From: Cryptomeria japonica
Taxonomy: Eukaryota > Streptophyta > Pinopsida > Cupressales > Cupressaceae
NCBI RefSeq assembly: GCF_030272615.1
Contig: NC_081406.1
Location: forward strand, 145,120,091-145,184,090
Direction: 5' to 3'
Length of the DNA: 64,000 bases
The notes under the pieces are model-generated. The model was not told the origin of the DNA. It did not search any database and saw nothing but the letters and a program-made list of their open reading frames with translations. The translations under genes were made by a program, and so were the position numbers. Positions 20,976 to 31,857 of this stretch are shown here, piece by piece (position 1 is the first letter of the stretch; the number at the start of each line of letters is the position of its first letter).

Positions 20976-23846
20976 ATGACCACCAAAGAAACACCGTCTA
21001 GAAAAGTACCAATGAAGTTCGCCAATAAGGGAGTGCAGCCAAAATCCAGGATCAAATCTAAATGGAAGAACGTCACAGACACTGAACTTGGACATGTAGA
21101 TATGGAAGAATTTAGAAAAAGAATGCACGGGCATGATGGACACCTCCCGACGCCCATTGCTTGCCGAATGATAAGAAATGGCATCATCCAAGCCGCTGGA
21201 TTTCCTCCGGCTAAGGAGTGTGCTGAGCTGATAGTCGAGTGTGCTATTCATTACAATGCACAATCAAGAGAGATCATTGTGCCTGATGGAAGGGTTTTAA
21301 CTAAACTTTCAGAGTTAGCCATTCAAGAGACATTTGGAATTCCAAACTACGATAAAACCGCCTACAAGACCAAAGAAGATACCCAAAGGATCTATGATAA
21401 CCAATCTGAACTCCGTCCAGCAAATATCAACACATCATGGTTGGAACAGAAAAAAACCTAGGGAAAAGTGCCAAAGTATCTGTTGTGTCCATACTTCAAA
21501 GAAGAATATGGTGATATCATCCTATTGTTGAATAGGGTAATGGGCAGCCCTCAAGGTGCGCCATTTGAGACATGGATGTACTACTTCATAGATAAAATTA
21601 CCTCGAGAGACAAGATGTTCAATCCGTCCCGCATAATCAGCAACAATCTTCATGAACAATTGATAAATTTGATGAAGACAAAGTCATTCTACATGAGCTC
21701 CTACATTATCTACTTATTGGCCGGAAATTTTAGATATTCCGGACTGATCTGCAGAGGTGTAGTTGGCAATGGAGAAATGAATTCAAGTCTTATGACTATT
21801 ATCCTCAGCTACAACTTAAGAAGAAAACCCACTTCAAGCGAGTGAATGATGCATTCCTAATGTACATCACAAGGACATTACAAGGAGGAACTCACCAAAG
21901 TTTATCTCCTAAAGCCAAAAGGTTAATCAGCAAGTATGGATCCTAGTTTATCCAGTTTCCGAAATTTACATACATAAGAGTTCAAGGTTTTAATGGTCGT
22001 CCTTACCGACTTCCCATCTATCCAACCAACAGGATGATCCTACTTGAAGTTCTCAGACAACTGGAAATATATCAAAGTTTCAAAAGAATAAGACAGAAGG
22101 AAGCAATTACCTTTCCATTCTTTATTGGAAATATGGAGGAGTCTTATCCGACAGCACAGGCAGCTGAAAGTGCCAGGCTAGAGATGCAATGGTATCCCTT
22201 TACATTCTACCGGTCCAGAGTTAACTATGATCCTCACAGCAATATTGGATCAGTGAATGGAGAAAGATTCAGACATAAAGTGGACATAGAAGATTTTTGG
22301 GTGAATGCTGCAAATAAATTTGACATCAAGAAAAGGCTATTTTCCAAACTGCCAGTAAGCTTGATCAAAACGACTGAACCTTTCCTTGCGCCGGATCAGC
22401 TGGAAGATAATGCAGAGTATACTCAGCCTAACTTTGATGAGCATGCACCTCTTCCTCCTATCAAATGGTTAGAGCCAAAGCATGCAGACTTGACCACCTT
22501 GATGCGGCCAGTTATGAAATATTCCAGGTGGTGGGTTGATCAGTAGTGTCATAGATTAAGACAGAGAGATATAATCTTGACTTATGACTTGATGGGTGAA
22601 GCAGAAAGATATTCTTCAAATGAGGAAGCAACTCAAAGTGCCAGACCAATTGAGAGTACTAAAAAGAAAGGGAAGGCAGTTGTGAATGAAGGGCCTTCTC
22701 AGAAGAAACAATGGCTAGAACCATCTCCTTATGCTGCATCAGCAAACATAAATGATATATTGGCCATTGATAAGTCATTGGCAGAGAGGGAAATTCATTC
22801 CCCAGTTCGTGAAGAAAACGTAGAGTCAATCCATCAAGAAGATGAACAGCCTCCATCTCCTAATGGCACAGAAGTATTGGAATCAAACAATGAAATGGAT
22901 GTTGAGGAAGGTGAATTTCAAAAAGGAATGATTTCTGCCCTTCGAGTTATGATGTGTGAAAAAGGCAATCAAGAAGTGGAAGGCATTGAGCAGCCCACTG
23001 TTCCAGATTGGTTGAAAGAAAGATTGGAAGTAAAAACACAAGAAAAAGAAGTTCAAGAAGAGGATCATATGGAAGATTTCTTGGCCAGATTAGAACAGGT
23101 TGCCACAAAGAAGCCAACCAAAAGGTTTTCTACCATTTAGAGAGATGAAGCAAGGTTGCAGGACAGTGCAAATTGTTGTGCCAAAAGTGGACAAGGCAAA
23201 GGGAGACATTGATCCCCATGAATATGAAATCACTGCAATCAGTTTAGGACCAACTACCAAGAAGCAGGAAGCTAAAGACTTGGATAATTCAATTGCTTCC
23301 ATGAAGGCAAGAGTGGACAAGGAAGTAGATAAGAAGAAGGAATATAAGAAAGAAGTTGAGTGTCTAAGAGAATACATTCAGCACTTGACTAGGCCACTTA
23401 ACCAAGCCAATCCAGAAGCTCCTCTGCTCTTGAATCCACAAGAAACAGTCAAAAGTTCTGAGGAAAAAGCAATAACAACCAGAGACACCAAGGCATGGAT
23501 GGAAAGCACAAGTAAAGAGACAGACACATTTGTGGAAAGGTTAGCACTAACATATGGACAAACCTCCTCTTTACTCTCTAGGATTGCAAATATGGCAGAA
23601 GCATGGGCCAATCTTCAGGACATTCAAGAAAGAATCATTCCCTGCCTTAGAGTGTTGAAAGGAATGTCAAAGCAAGAATTAATTGATGCAGGAGTGGCAT
23701 ATGCTTTCAGCAGTTGGCACTGACATTGGTTGCACACAGTGAAGTCTTGGAGAAAGTGAAGGCAAATGCTGACAGAGTAGAGGAGAAGATAAAAGAAATT
23801 CAAGACAAGGTTTACCTTGTACCTGTAGAGGTACTTGAAAAGGAAA
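20976..23846 (+). pseudogene. family-Z protein gene of copy B, decayed and split
   Basis: The translation starts MTTKETPSR and follows copy A: KWKNVTDTELGHVDMEEF, NGIIQAAGFPPAKECAEL, YNAQSREI, then a premature stop (near 21459). Later frames continue it: LLNRVMGSPQGAPFETWMYY, KSFYMSSYIIYLLAGNF (21468-21845), MILLEVLRQLE and SKLPVSLIKT (22034-22546), then PDWLKERLEV (22577-23140) and a coiled-coil part (23100-23890). At least two frameshifts and several stops are needed. The gene ends in VEVLEKE at 23846, where element F is inserted. The remaining C-terminus is at 43077. Confidence 0.85.
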
Positions 23847-23847
23847 C

Positions 23848-25640
23848 TGTTATCACAAAATCTCGCACCCTGGCTGAGCTATCAACTTAGCAACCTTGTG
23901 AAACATAGATTTAATCCCCTTGCGCGAGGTCCCACACTTCGGGGTTGTTTCTATGTTTCACAAGGTTGCTTGTGATGTCCCCTTCTAGTTGACATCTGTC
24001 AGTTGAGTAGATTAGCCTATCACTGACCCTCGTAGGCTGATGAGGTTGGTTAGAGGGCCTCCCGGAGATTGATTCTTCATCTTCAAAGTGAACATTACAG
24101 GACTGACTTTTATTTGAGGTCTCCGGGACTCCGTTTGAGACACTTTCTATTTTTAGTAGTCCTGCTATTTTTAGCAAGTGGGTTGGGCAGTGGCAGAGTA
24201 TGGCTTGGCAGTCTCCAGTTCTGATGGCAGGCAATTCTGATGGATACTTAGAGAGATATTAATATTTAATTACTTTAATTAAATATTAAATGGCGAACTT
24301 TAATGTTTTAATATTTTTAAGTCACTTTAAATTATAACTAAATGAGGGTTTATTTCTCATCGGAAGGGGCCACTTTTATATTAAACTGAAAACAGATTTA
24401 TTTTTGAAGCTTCAATAGTCAAAAATAAATATTAAAAGTTACAACATCATTTAATGCCAAATCGTATTTTTCTTGGGAATCGCATCAAACCCTAAAGGGA
24501 AGAGATAAAAGAAGTTATTAGGTCTTCTTTTCATTCTGTGAAGTTTTGATATTGAGTTTGCTCTTAGGAGACTTTGGCTTGAGGATTTTAGCAGGGGTTT
24601 CTTCCTGTAGATGATCTGAGAGTATCGGTACAGGGAAACGGTGGATTTCTGTGCAACAGCATTAGAGGTTGTGAAATATCAATTGATTTTGCTTTCAGTT
24701 AGTTTTATTCAAAAACCAAGATTGGGCAGATTAGAAAGGGTTTTATTCATTTTATGCAAAGGATTGATTGCAACCACACAATCAAAACAGAGGCAGGAAT
24801 AAGTGTGTTTACAGCTGGGGTTTTTGTGCATGTACGGCCTACAGATCTGTTGTACCTTTCTTCCTTGAAAGGGTACGATTTTGTTAAAGGAGGAGTCCAA
24901 AAATTCGGAAATAAATCCTAAAGGAGACGCCTAGCTGGTAGCTTCAATTTGAGATGCTAAACTCACCATTCCGGGTAGTTTCGATTGATAAATAATTTTG
25001 TTGTCATTATTTGCTGCTGTAGGGCAGCAAGGATAAATAAGGGGTTTCATAAATTTGAAGTATTTGACAATAAATCTTCCTGGTCTTGTCCGATTTCTTT
25101 ATTGAAGGTGTTTATGCAAATTGGATGTAATAAGGGTTTGATAATCCTAATTTAATGAAGTTCAATTAATTTCCAGCTCTTTCCAATGTTGCTTTTTGCA
25201 TACTATTTGTTCAAAACTAGCCTTGTTGTTAGAAATTGCAAAATACAAAACATAAAACGCAACAGGTTCAACTAAACCTCCGTTGTCTGAGTTGAGAACC
25301 CTTGGTAGGTTCTTACATTGCTGAGTTGATAGCTCAACAAGGGTGCGAGCTTTCATGATAACAGTTTTTGGCACGCTCGGTGGGACTCCGTTCAATTTAC
25401 ATGCTAAGGATTCAGTGCTATTCTTGGCATCTCAGCCTTTAGAGGCAATCATCTTCAAGCACTTGGCGACTCTGCTCACAAGACCAGTCTCTTGTAAATG
25501 ACTTGTTGCTAACTCCGGAACCCCGGGGTCTCTATATTCCGAAGTCACTAAGCCATCTCAACTCCGGAACCCGGGAAGCGATTTTTGCGGGATGCTTGCC
25601 TGCTAAGCATGAAGTCCAGAAGCCTTAATCATCCATTGGG
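23848..25640. repeat. fold-back: inverted LTR end, primer-binding site and leader at the left end of F
   Basis: From 23848 the sequence TGTTATCACAAAATCTCGC matches the LTR edge at 37413. At about 23912 it turns round: the following plus-strand bases are the sense-direction LTR end (CCCCTTGCGCGAGG..., ending TGATAACA at 25370), then TTTTTGGCACGCTCGG and the leader to about 25640. The arms are about 60 bp and share GCAACCTTGTGAAACATAGA. So LTR end, primer-binding site and leader are inverted relative to the polyprotein. A solo LTR (23971-25317) later landed in the right arm. Confidence 0.75.
23971..25317 (+). mobile_element. solo LTR, 1,347 bp, TSD TTGCT
   Basis: It begins TGTGATGTCCCC and ends TAGGTTCTTACA. 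TTGCT flanks it at 23966-23970 and 25318-25322, and excision restores the fold-back arm exactly. It has no coding content. The opening matches the chromovirus-type LTR openings elsewhere in the window, so it is probably a chromovirus solo LTR. Confidence 0.88.
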
Positions 25641-26960
25641 CACCGAGTCATTGAAAGACCCAAAACATGTGTGCACCATCACTTGGAGGAAAACTAGAAA
25701 CTAGAACGCACACCCTTTTAAGGAGAATGTGGTAGGTGCACAAGCACTTATGAAAGCAAAACAACTTCTAGTCTAATATTTACATAGTCATCAACACTCT
25801 CTTCAGAAGCAAGGCTTGAGATGAATCCCATTCATTGGGATTGGATGAACTTCGCCATCAAGCCTAGAGAGATGAAATGCATTGGCCTCCTCGCAACTAG
25901 TGATGACATATGGACCACTCCAGATAGCATCAAATTTGGAGTGTCGCCCAGCTTTGGCTCTGTCTGCATTCCACTTGAGAACTAGATCTCCCTCTTTGAA
26001 ACCCTATTAGTAGCCTGTTTGTCAAAAACCTTCTTGACCTGCTCTTGATGAGTCTCAAGTGTATGCATACCCTGACTTCTAACCTCCACCAGCTCCATCA
26101 ACTCAGCTAGTCTTACTGTCATGGCATCATTCTCTGTCAATTCCAACTAATGTGCTAGTTCAAGAGAGGGTAACTCTAGGGAAGTTGGGAGTCTTGCTTC
26201 CTTCCCATGTACTAGCATGAAAGGGGAGTTACCAATCGCCCTCTTGGGTGTGATCCTGTCAGCCCATAAGGCTGTCCTCAACTTAGTGTGCCATGCCCTC
26301 TGATTGTCTTCAATTGTCCTTTTAATTATCCTGATGAGGTTCTTGTTGGAAGATTCAGCTAAGCCGTTACACTGAGGGTAATAGTTGGATGATGTCTTCA
26401 AGTATACACCATACTTAACTACCCAAGAATTGATTTGGGTTCCAACAAATGCCCTGGCATTGTCTTATATGATGGTGGAGGGGACACTGACTCTTGTCAC
26501 AATTCCCTCAAGGAATTCCAACACTGAGGCCTCAGTGGCATCCCTCAATGCAACTGCCTTTGTCCACCTAGTGAACTAATCTATTGCAGCCAAGATCCAC
26601 TTATGGTCAGCACTAGAAGGTGGGTTTATCATACCAATGAAGTCTAAACCCCATTGGGCGAACGGTCGATCTACTTGGATGGGATGAAGAGGTAAGGCAG
26701 CTAGTCTTTGCTTCCCAGAGAAGAGAGCACATTTCTTGCAATTCTTCACCCATCTATGTGAGTCACTGAATAGGGATGGCTAGTAATAACCAGCCCTCAT
26801 TATTTTGATAGTCGTAGTCCTTGCAGAGAAGTGGCCCCCTGAAGAGCCATCATGAAATTCCTCTAACAATCTACTGACTTGGTTTTGCTCAATACATCTT
26901 AGTAAGACTCCATTGGAGTCTTTTCAAAAAAGAGTGCCATTCACTAAGACATAGGGAATG
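25641..26960 (-). pseudogene. element F integrase
   Basis: The minus frame gives a cysteine-containing zinc-finger end (NCKKCALF), then GLDFIGMINPPSS, a second catalytic region DNARAFVGTQ and YYPQCNGLAESSNKNLIRII, followed by PFMLVHGKEARLP and a C-terminal KEGDLVLKWNADRA. The D, D and E positions are all still present. At least two stops interrupt the core, one directly before DNARAF and one after LAAID. The 25641-25790 part is non-coding 3' sequence up to the inverted leader. Confidence 0.85.
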
Positions 26961-27016
26961 GACTGCAACCTGAAATGCCTTCTTTTGGTCCGGTCCAGAC
27001 CTTGGGGGTATCTACC

Positions 27017-28595
27017 TTACATTAAGAAGTTGGTCATGTCGCTTACCCAACTGAATTGAGTGTTGTTGCCAGTTGGTTGATCCTCTTGTAACACAAGGGC
27101 GACCTCTGAAGTAGTCTCAGAAGATGAGACAAGTTGTTCACATAGGCCCCTGCCTCTTACAAGCTTGGTGATCTTGATGTTGATGTCATACTCCATGACC
27201 TTGGTTATCCACCCAGCCCTCTTCTCACTGATGTACTTGTTTAGAAGGAAATCCTTGACACTTGCATGTGGACCTAAGAGCTGGATCATGTTGTTGGACA
27301 ACATGTGTCTGAACTTTTTTAATGCCCTTACAATAGTGAGGACTTGCTTTTCTACATAACTATACTTAAGCTCATAGTCCTTTAGCCCCTCACTAAAGAA
27401 AGCAAAAGGTTGCTCCAAATTATCATTGTTCAGCTGTGTTAGGACAGCTGAGATGCTGGATTCTCCTCCAAAGGTATAGAGGATAAAATCCCTTTCATAA
27501 CTAGGATTGACAAGGGTAGGGGCCTAAGCAATTGCTTGTTTGATCTCTTTGAAACCGGCCCTCCCCTCCTTGGTCCAACTAAAAACCAAGTTTTTCTTCA
27601 ACATGGAAGTGAGCGGTTTTACCATGGTAGCAAGGTTGGGAATGAACCTCCTCACAGAGTTGATCCTACCAAGGAAACTTTGCGATCATTTCTTGTGACT
27701 GGGGAGTGGAAGAGAAAGTATAGCCTCCACTCGCTTTGGGTCAATGGTCAAACCCTCCTTGGATACGATGTGTCCTAGCAATCTTCCTTGATCAGTAGCA
27801 AATACACACTTGCTAGGGTTCAAGGACACACCATACTCCCTGCATTTCATGAACACCTGCTAAAGATGACCAAGATGGTCAGCGGCATGCTTCAAATAAA
27901 TAGTTATATCATCAAAGTATACAAGCACAAACTTTGATAATACGCCCTTGAAAGCCATGTCCATTGCTCTTTGGAACGTGGCACCTGCATTGGTTAGCCC
28001 AAAGGTCATTTTACAATAAGCATAGGTACCCCACTTAGTAGTAGACGTAGACTTTTATTGATCTAATTCTTGGACCAAGATCTGATAGTAGCCTGAATAC
28101 CCATCCAAAAATGAAAATCTTTCCTAGCCACTGACCTTTTGGAGAATCTACTCCATAGAGGGAAGGGGATAGTGATCCTTGAGGGAGGGCTCTATTGAGA
28201 TCCCTAAAGTCTACACACAGCCTGATTTCCCCATTCTTCTTCCTTACAGGGACAAGGTTGGCCACCCAGGAGGAGTGCTTGATAAGGAAGATGATATTGG
28301 CTTTTATGAGCTTGGTCAACTCCTTCCTCGTTAGTGGCTCAATCTTGGGGTTTATTGGCCTTTGTTTTTGTTTAACTAGCTTTGCATCCGGGTTTAGCTC
28401 TATAGTATGCTGGGCTAAGCTAAGGTCAAAACCCTTAAAGTCTTCATAGGTCCAAGCAACTATGTCATCATACTTTTGACAAAGCTCAACAAAGGCCTCT
28501 TGCTCGGTTGAGGAACACACCTTGCCCAGGTTTAAGGACCTACCCTCGGCAACAGCAACTGGCTTGTAATCACCCCTCTTTGCAGCAAAGTTCAT
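27017..28595 (-). pseudogene. element F reverse transcriptase and RNase H
   Basis: From 28595 leftward: IELNPDAKLVKQKQRPINPK, WVANLVPVRKKNGEIRLCVD and FRDLNRA, then after frame breaks the polymerase motif FVLVYFDDITI (about 27940-27900). RNase H follows at 27418-27017 (FAFFSEGLKDYELKYSYVEK, KKFRHMLSN). The order and motifs are Ty3/gypsy. The polymerase motif YFDD is intact, but the frame is broken in several places. Confidence 0.88.
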
Positions 28596-28620
28596 CTTCT
28601 TCCTAAACTAGTCATCCGAG

Positions 28621-29330
28621 TTAAAAAATGCCCTCCAAGGTAACTAGACCCTTAGAAAACTTGGAGTTGAGCTGGATGATTTGATCTCCATACTGGTCTT
28701 GCAGCTTAGACTGATTTTTAGCAAAAAATTCTCCTTCATTTTGCAAGAAGTTGACGATTTGCTGATCGCTTTCAAACACTTGCCAATTTACCTGATTGTT
28801 TGGGACAGCGGGCCTCACAACAAGTCTGATGTGTTGCTCCTTCTCACTTGCAACATGCGTTGGTATGTCGAATTGAGCACCAACTGCCGCAAGCCTATCA
28901 CCATGCTTGTTCTGACTTCTAGGAATGCTCTGAATATTGAAGACCTCAAATCGTTCAATCAAATCCCAAACCCTGTGTTTGTATGATTTGAGTAGGTTGT
29001 TTTATGCTACACTTTGGGCTCGGATGTGGTTAACAACCAACTCACTCTATCTCCAAATACTTGCAAAGATCTGATCTTTCTGCTTAGTGCAAGTTGGAGA
29101 CCTTGGATCAAGGCTTCATACTCAGCAACATTGTTGGTGCAACCAAATTGAAGCCTAAAAGAGAAGAAATATTTCTCCTACTCAGGAGAGACAAGCATCA
29201 CACCGGCTCCTACACCATTCTTGTTTCTTGAACCATCAAAAAACATGTTCCATAACCCCTCTAAGTCTCCTTGTGTCTTGATGAGGTTAGGGATAGGAGT
29301 ATCCTCTTCATGGATACAATAGGTGCCAAG
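28621..29330 (-). pseudogene. additional RNase H-like domain between protease and reverse transcriptase
   Basis: The minus frame reads WNMFFDGSRNKNGVGAGVML, a stop, then CTNNVAEYEALIQGLQLALS and LQVFGDRVSWLL, with the three acidic positions (FDGS, AEYEA, FGDR) expected of an RNase H. Downstream comes IPRSQNKHGDRLAAVG, the end of such a domain. It lies upstream of the reverse transcriptase, while a second RNase H follows the polymerase. Extra RNase H domains are known in the plant Tat lineage. This position is what makes it notable. Confidence 0.75.
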
Positions 29331-29378
29331 CCTAGTCTTTTCAATCTCAGCTAATGGATCAAACTGAAAAGCATTGGC

Positions 29379-29951
29379 TCATTCGTCCAGCAAGCAATCA
29401 AGAACCTCTTGCAAAAGAGTGGCAGGCTCACAGACAGTACACTCCTCGCCCTCTTCATGCAAAGTGCAATTCAAGTTTATAGGGTTGGGGGTGTAGGGCT
29501 CAATGTGGTTTTGGGCAATGGGCTCTGCCCTTATGGTGACCTTGGTACCATACCTTGTTTGAAATAGCATGTGGGACCAATCAGAAGACAGGTACCCACC
29601 TATCTTGGCGGTGAAGTCTCTAAACAGGTAGATGGCAAAGAAGGTAGGGAGGTTGATAATTGATACGTCTTGCAAGACAGTGCAACCAGGGCATGCATGC
29701 AAGGTTAACTTCAATTTTTTTACCACCCCTACTATCTTAATAGGAATGCCATCTAATTGGACCACCCCTTTGGTCATAGGTTTGTATTCTATGCCAAGAA
29801 GATTAGCTACCATCTTAGGCATGACTGAGCTACTAACTCTTAAATCTATCATGCAGTTGTGAACCAAATTATCTCCTATGATTAAGGAGAGATAGAAAGG
29901 GGGAGGCTTGCTGATCTTGCTTGAATCTTCCTCCTCCTTGGGTTGCACCAA
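29379..29951 (-). pseudogene. element F aspartic protease region
   Basis: KPPPFYLSLIIGDNLVHNCM is followed by IDLRVSSSVMPKMV. In active relatives the motif is D-S/T-G-A; here it reads D-L-R-V, so the active site is lost. The frame is otherwise open for 190 codons. It lies between gag and the additional RNase H domain. Confidence 0.8.
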
Positions 29952-29993
29952 ACTGGTGGAGACTGCCTTTCCACTGACTACTGCCTCACCACC

Positions 29994-31285
29994 TTATTGA
30001 TCGACATCCTTCAATGCCTCCTTAAGAAAATCCCTTTGAGATGGGATTGAAAGGACCTCCCACATAGTGACGTTGAGGTTGGCCTTCTTCATCTGATCAA
30101 CTATGTTGAAAGGGACACCAGCTGATTTTAGAGGACCCTTTGAGGCTACAAGGTCTACTTTTGCTCTTTGGACGACTTGGGCCTCTTCCTGCCTCTTGCT
30201 CCCTTGCATGGTACTCTGGCTTGTATCATGGGTGGCTACATTGGGTGTTGGATCTTGGGCTGATGTTAAAGGTGAGGCAGCCTCCATGGCTCTCTTCTTT
30301 GACCTTGCATACTGTAGCATAGACTCACCATTTGTTTGGTTCAAACCACAGAATTCTACCTCCTGCCAATTGACAAAGGTAGAATCCCCTTGTAAGTAAG
30401 CCTGAGTGCCAACACTAGGCTGATTTGGGTCATATTGCTGGCCAGAAGTGGTCGGCTCATCCTGCACCACTAAGGTTTGGACAAACCCTCCATTTTGGCA
30501 TGCACCTTGGTTGTGTGGCTGATTGCATGGTTGACACCAATCTTGCTCTTGGGCGAGGTTATTTTGCATTGGAACTATTGCCTTTGAGTTACTTGCGGTT
30601 GTGGGGTTCACACTATTCAAAGGCCTGGTGTTGCTCCATTGGTTTTGCCCTTGAAAGGGTGGCCTATTCTGCTGATAGTTCTGATTTTGTGCCTGATAAG
30701 GTCTGCTATGCTGGGCTTGCTGCCTCTTTAGTGTCACCAACTCATTGCTAAAGTTTTGCAATAGAGCCTTCACCTCATGGAGCTCATTGGAGAATGTGGA
30801 GGATGTGGAGGGTGTGGATGGTTGACCTGTGAAAGCCATGGAGATAGGAGCCAAGGTGGGTTGTTGAGTAGGAGCTTCTGGGAAGAGAGGCATTGGAGGC
30901 CTTGGAGCTATCTTTCTAGCCTGAATCATATGCACTTATGGCTATGTCATATGCACCCAGTAAAGAGGCTCCACCCATCGATTGTACCATGATAGCTATA
31001 TCATTGTTGAGAGCTCTAAGATAATACAAGAAGGCATGATTTGGAGATGGCTTCACTAGAGCACGAATTCTATTCCATGTCTTATGGAATCTGAAATTGA
31101 AATTTCCCATGAACTCGTGGGGTGCCCTCTTGATCGTATTCAACTGCTCCACAAGTGATAGGCGATCACTTTTGTCTTCAAAATGGTTGCACAACCTCTC
31201 CCCCAATTCGTCCCAATTGTGAATGGAGCTAGACGGCAACCCTCTATACCACTACAAAGCTTTGCCTTTCAAAGATGTGGCTAAG
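29994..31285 (-). pseudogene. element F gag, C-terminal part
   Basis: Two overlapping frames give the gag core (GLPSSSIHNWDELGERLCNHF, then RAPHEFMGNFNFRFHKTW) and a Q/P/S-rich C-terminus of about 310 residues with a CQPCNQPHNQGAC string, possibly a decayed zinc knuckle. The gag frame is cut at 31290 by copy C. Its N-terminal part resumes at 36648 (DDVAVRLLATSLKGKALQWY spans the join). Confidence 0.85.
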
Positions 31286-31290
31286 AGTCT

Positions 31291-31857
31291 TGTTGACGTG
31301 TTTTTTATGACCGCGTCTAACATAGAATAAAGTCACCAACGGTCACCTTATCCTCTCTTGATCAAGATTAGTCCGTATGCTAGGATTACTTAAAGTTCAA
31401 ACGGCTAATTCCCAAGGTTCCTTTAGTGCATGGATGTGACTCGGTTGTTTGATGGGTTTGCTGATAACCCAAGGGGCCTTACGTATGTTGAAGAAACTTA
31501 TGCAAGCTCAAGGATTTTTGTACGGATGATTTGCAATGAAGGCTCTAGTTTTGGATCTTTTAGATTTTGAATTATGCGGAAAGTAAATAGGAATAGGGCA
31601 GAGGAAAACTACACTAAAAGTAATCTAATCCTATGAACAAGGAGACGGGGTAACTTGCGCAAAATCCAACCACACTTCGCTTTGCCAGCAATGCAAAACT
31701 ACACGAAGGCGGTGCAATCTTCAGAGGGTGTGTTAAAGATTTTCAAATCATCAAGAGAAACCATCAAATCGAACAATCTCTTATGATAATCGAATGATGG
31801 CATGCATTGACTAGTCCACGCCTAATCAATATTCCCTCAGCAATAAGTACGCCATCA
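31291..31857 (-). other. tail of copy C
   Basis: The conserved CAAGAGAGGATAAGGTGACC string and the AACACGTCAACA end are present on the minus strand. The telobox/second-promoter block seen in other copies is not recognisable, so an internal deletion is likely. No gene is seen. Confidence 0.6.

Noticed and set aside
30103-30751. Plus-strand open frames opposite gag of element F
   Set aside because: They are antisense to the Q/P-rich gag C-terminus and have no recognisable domain.
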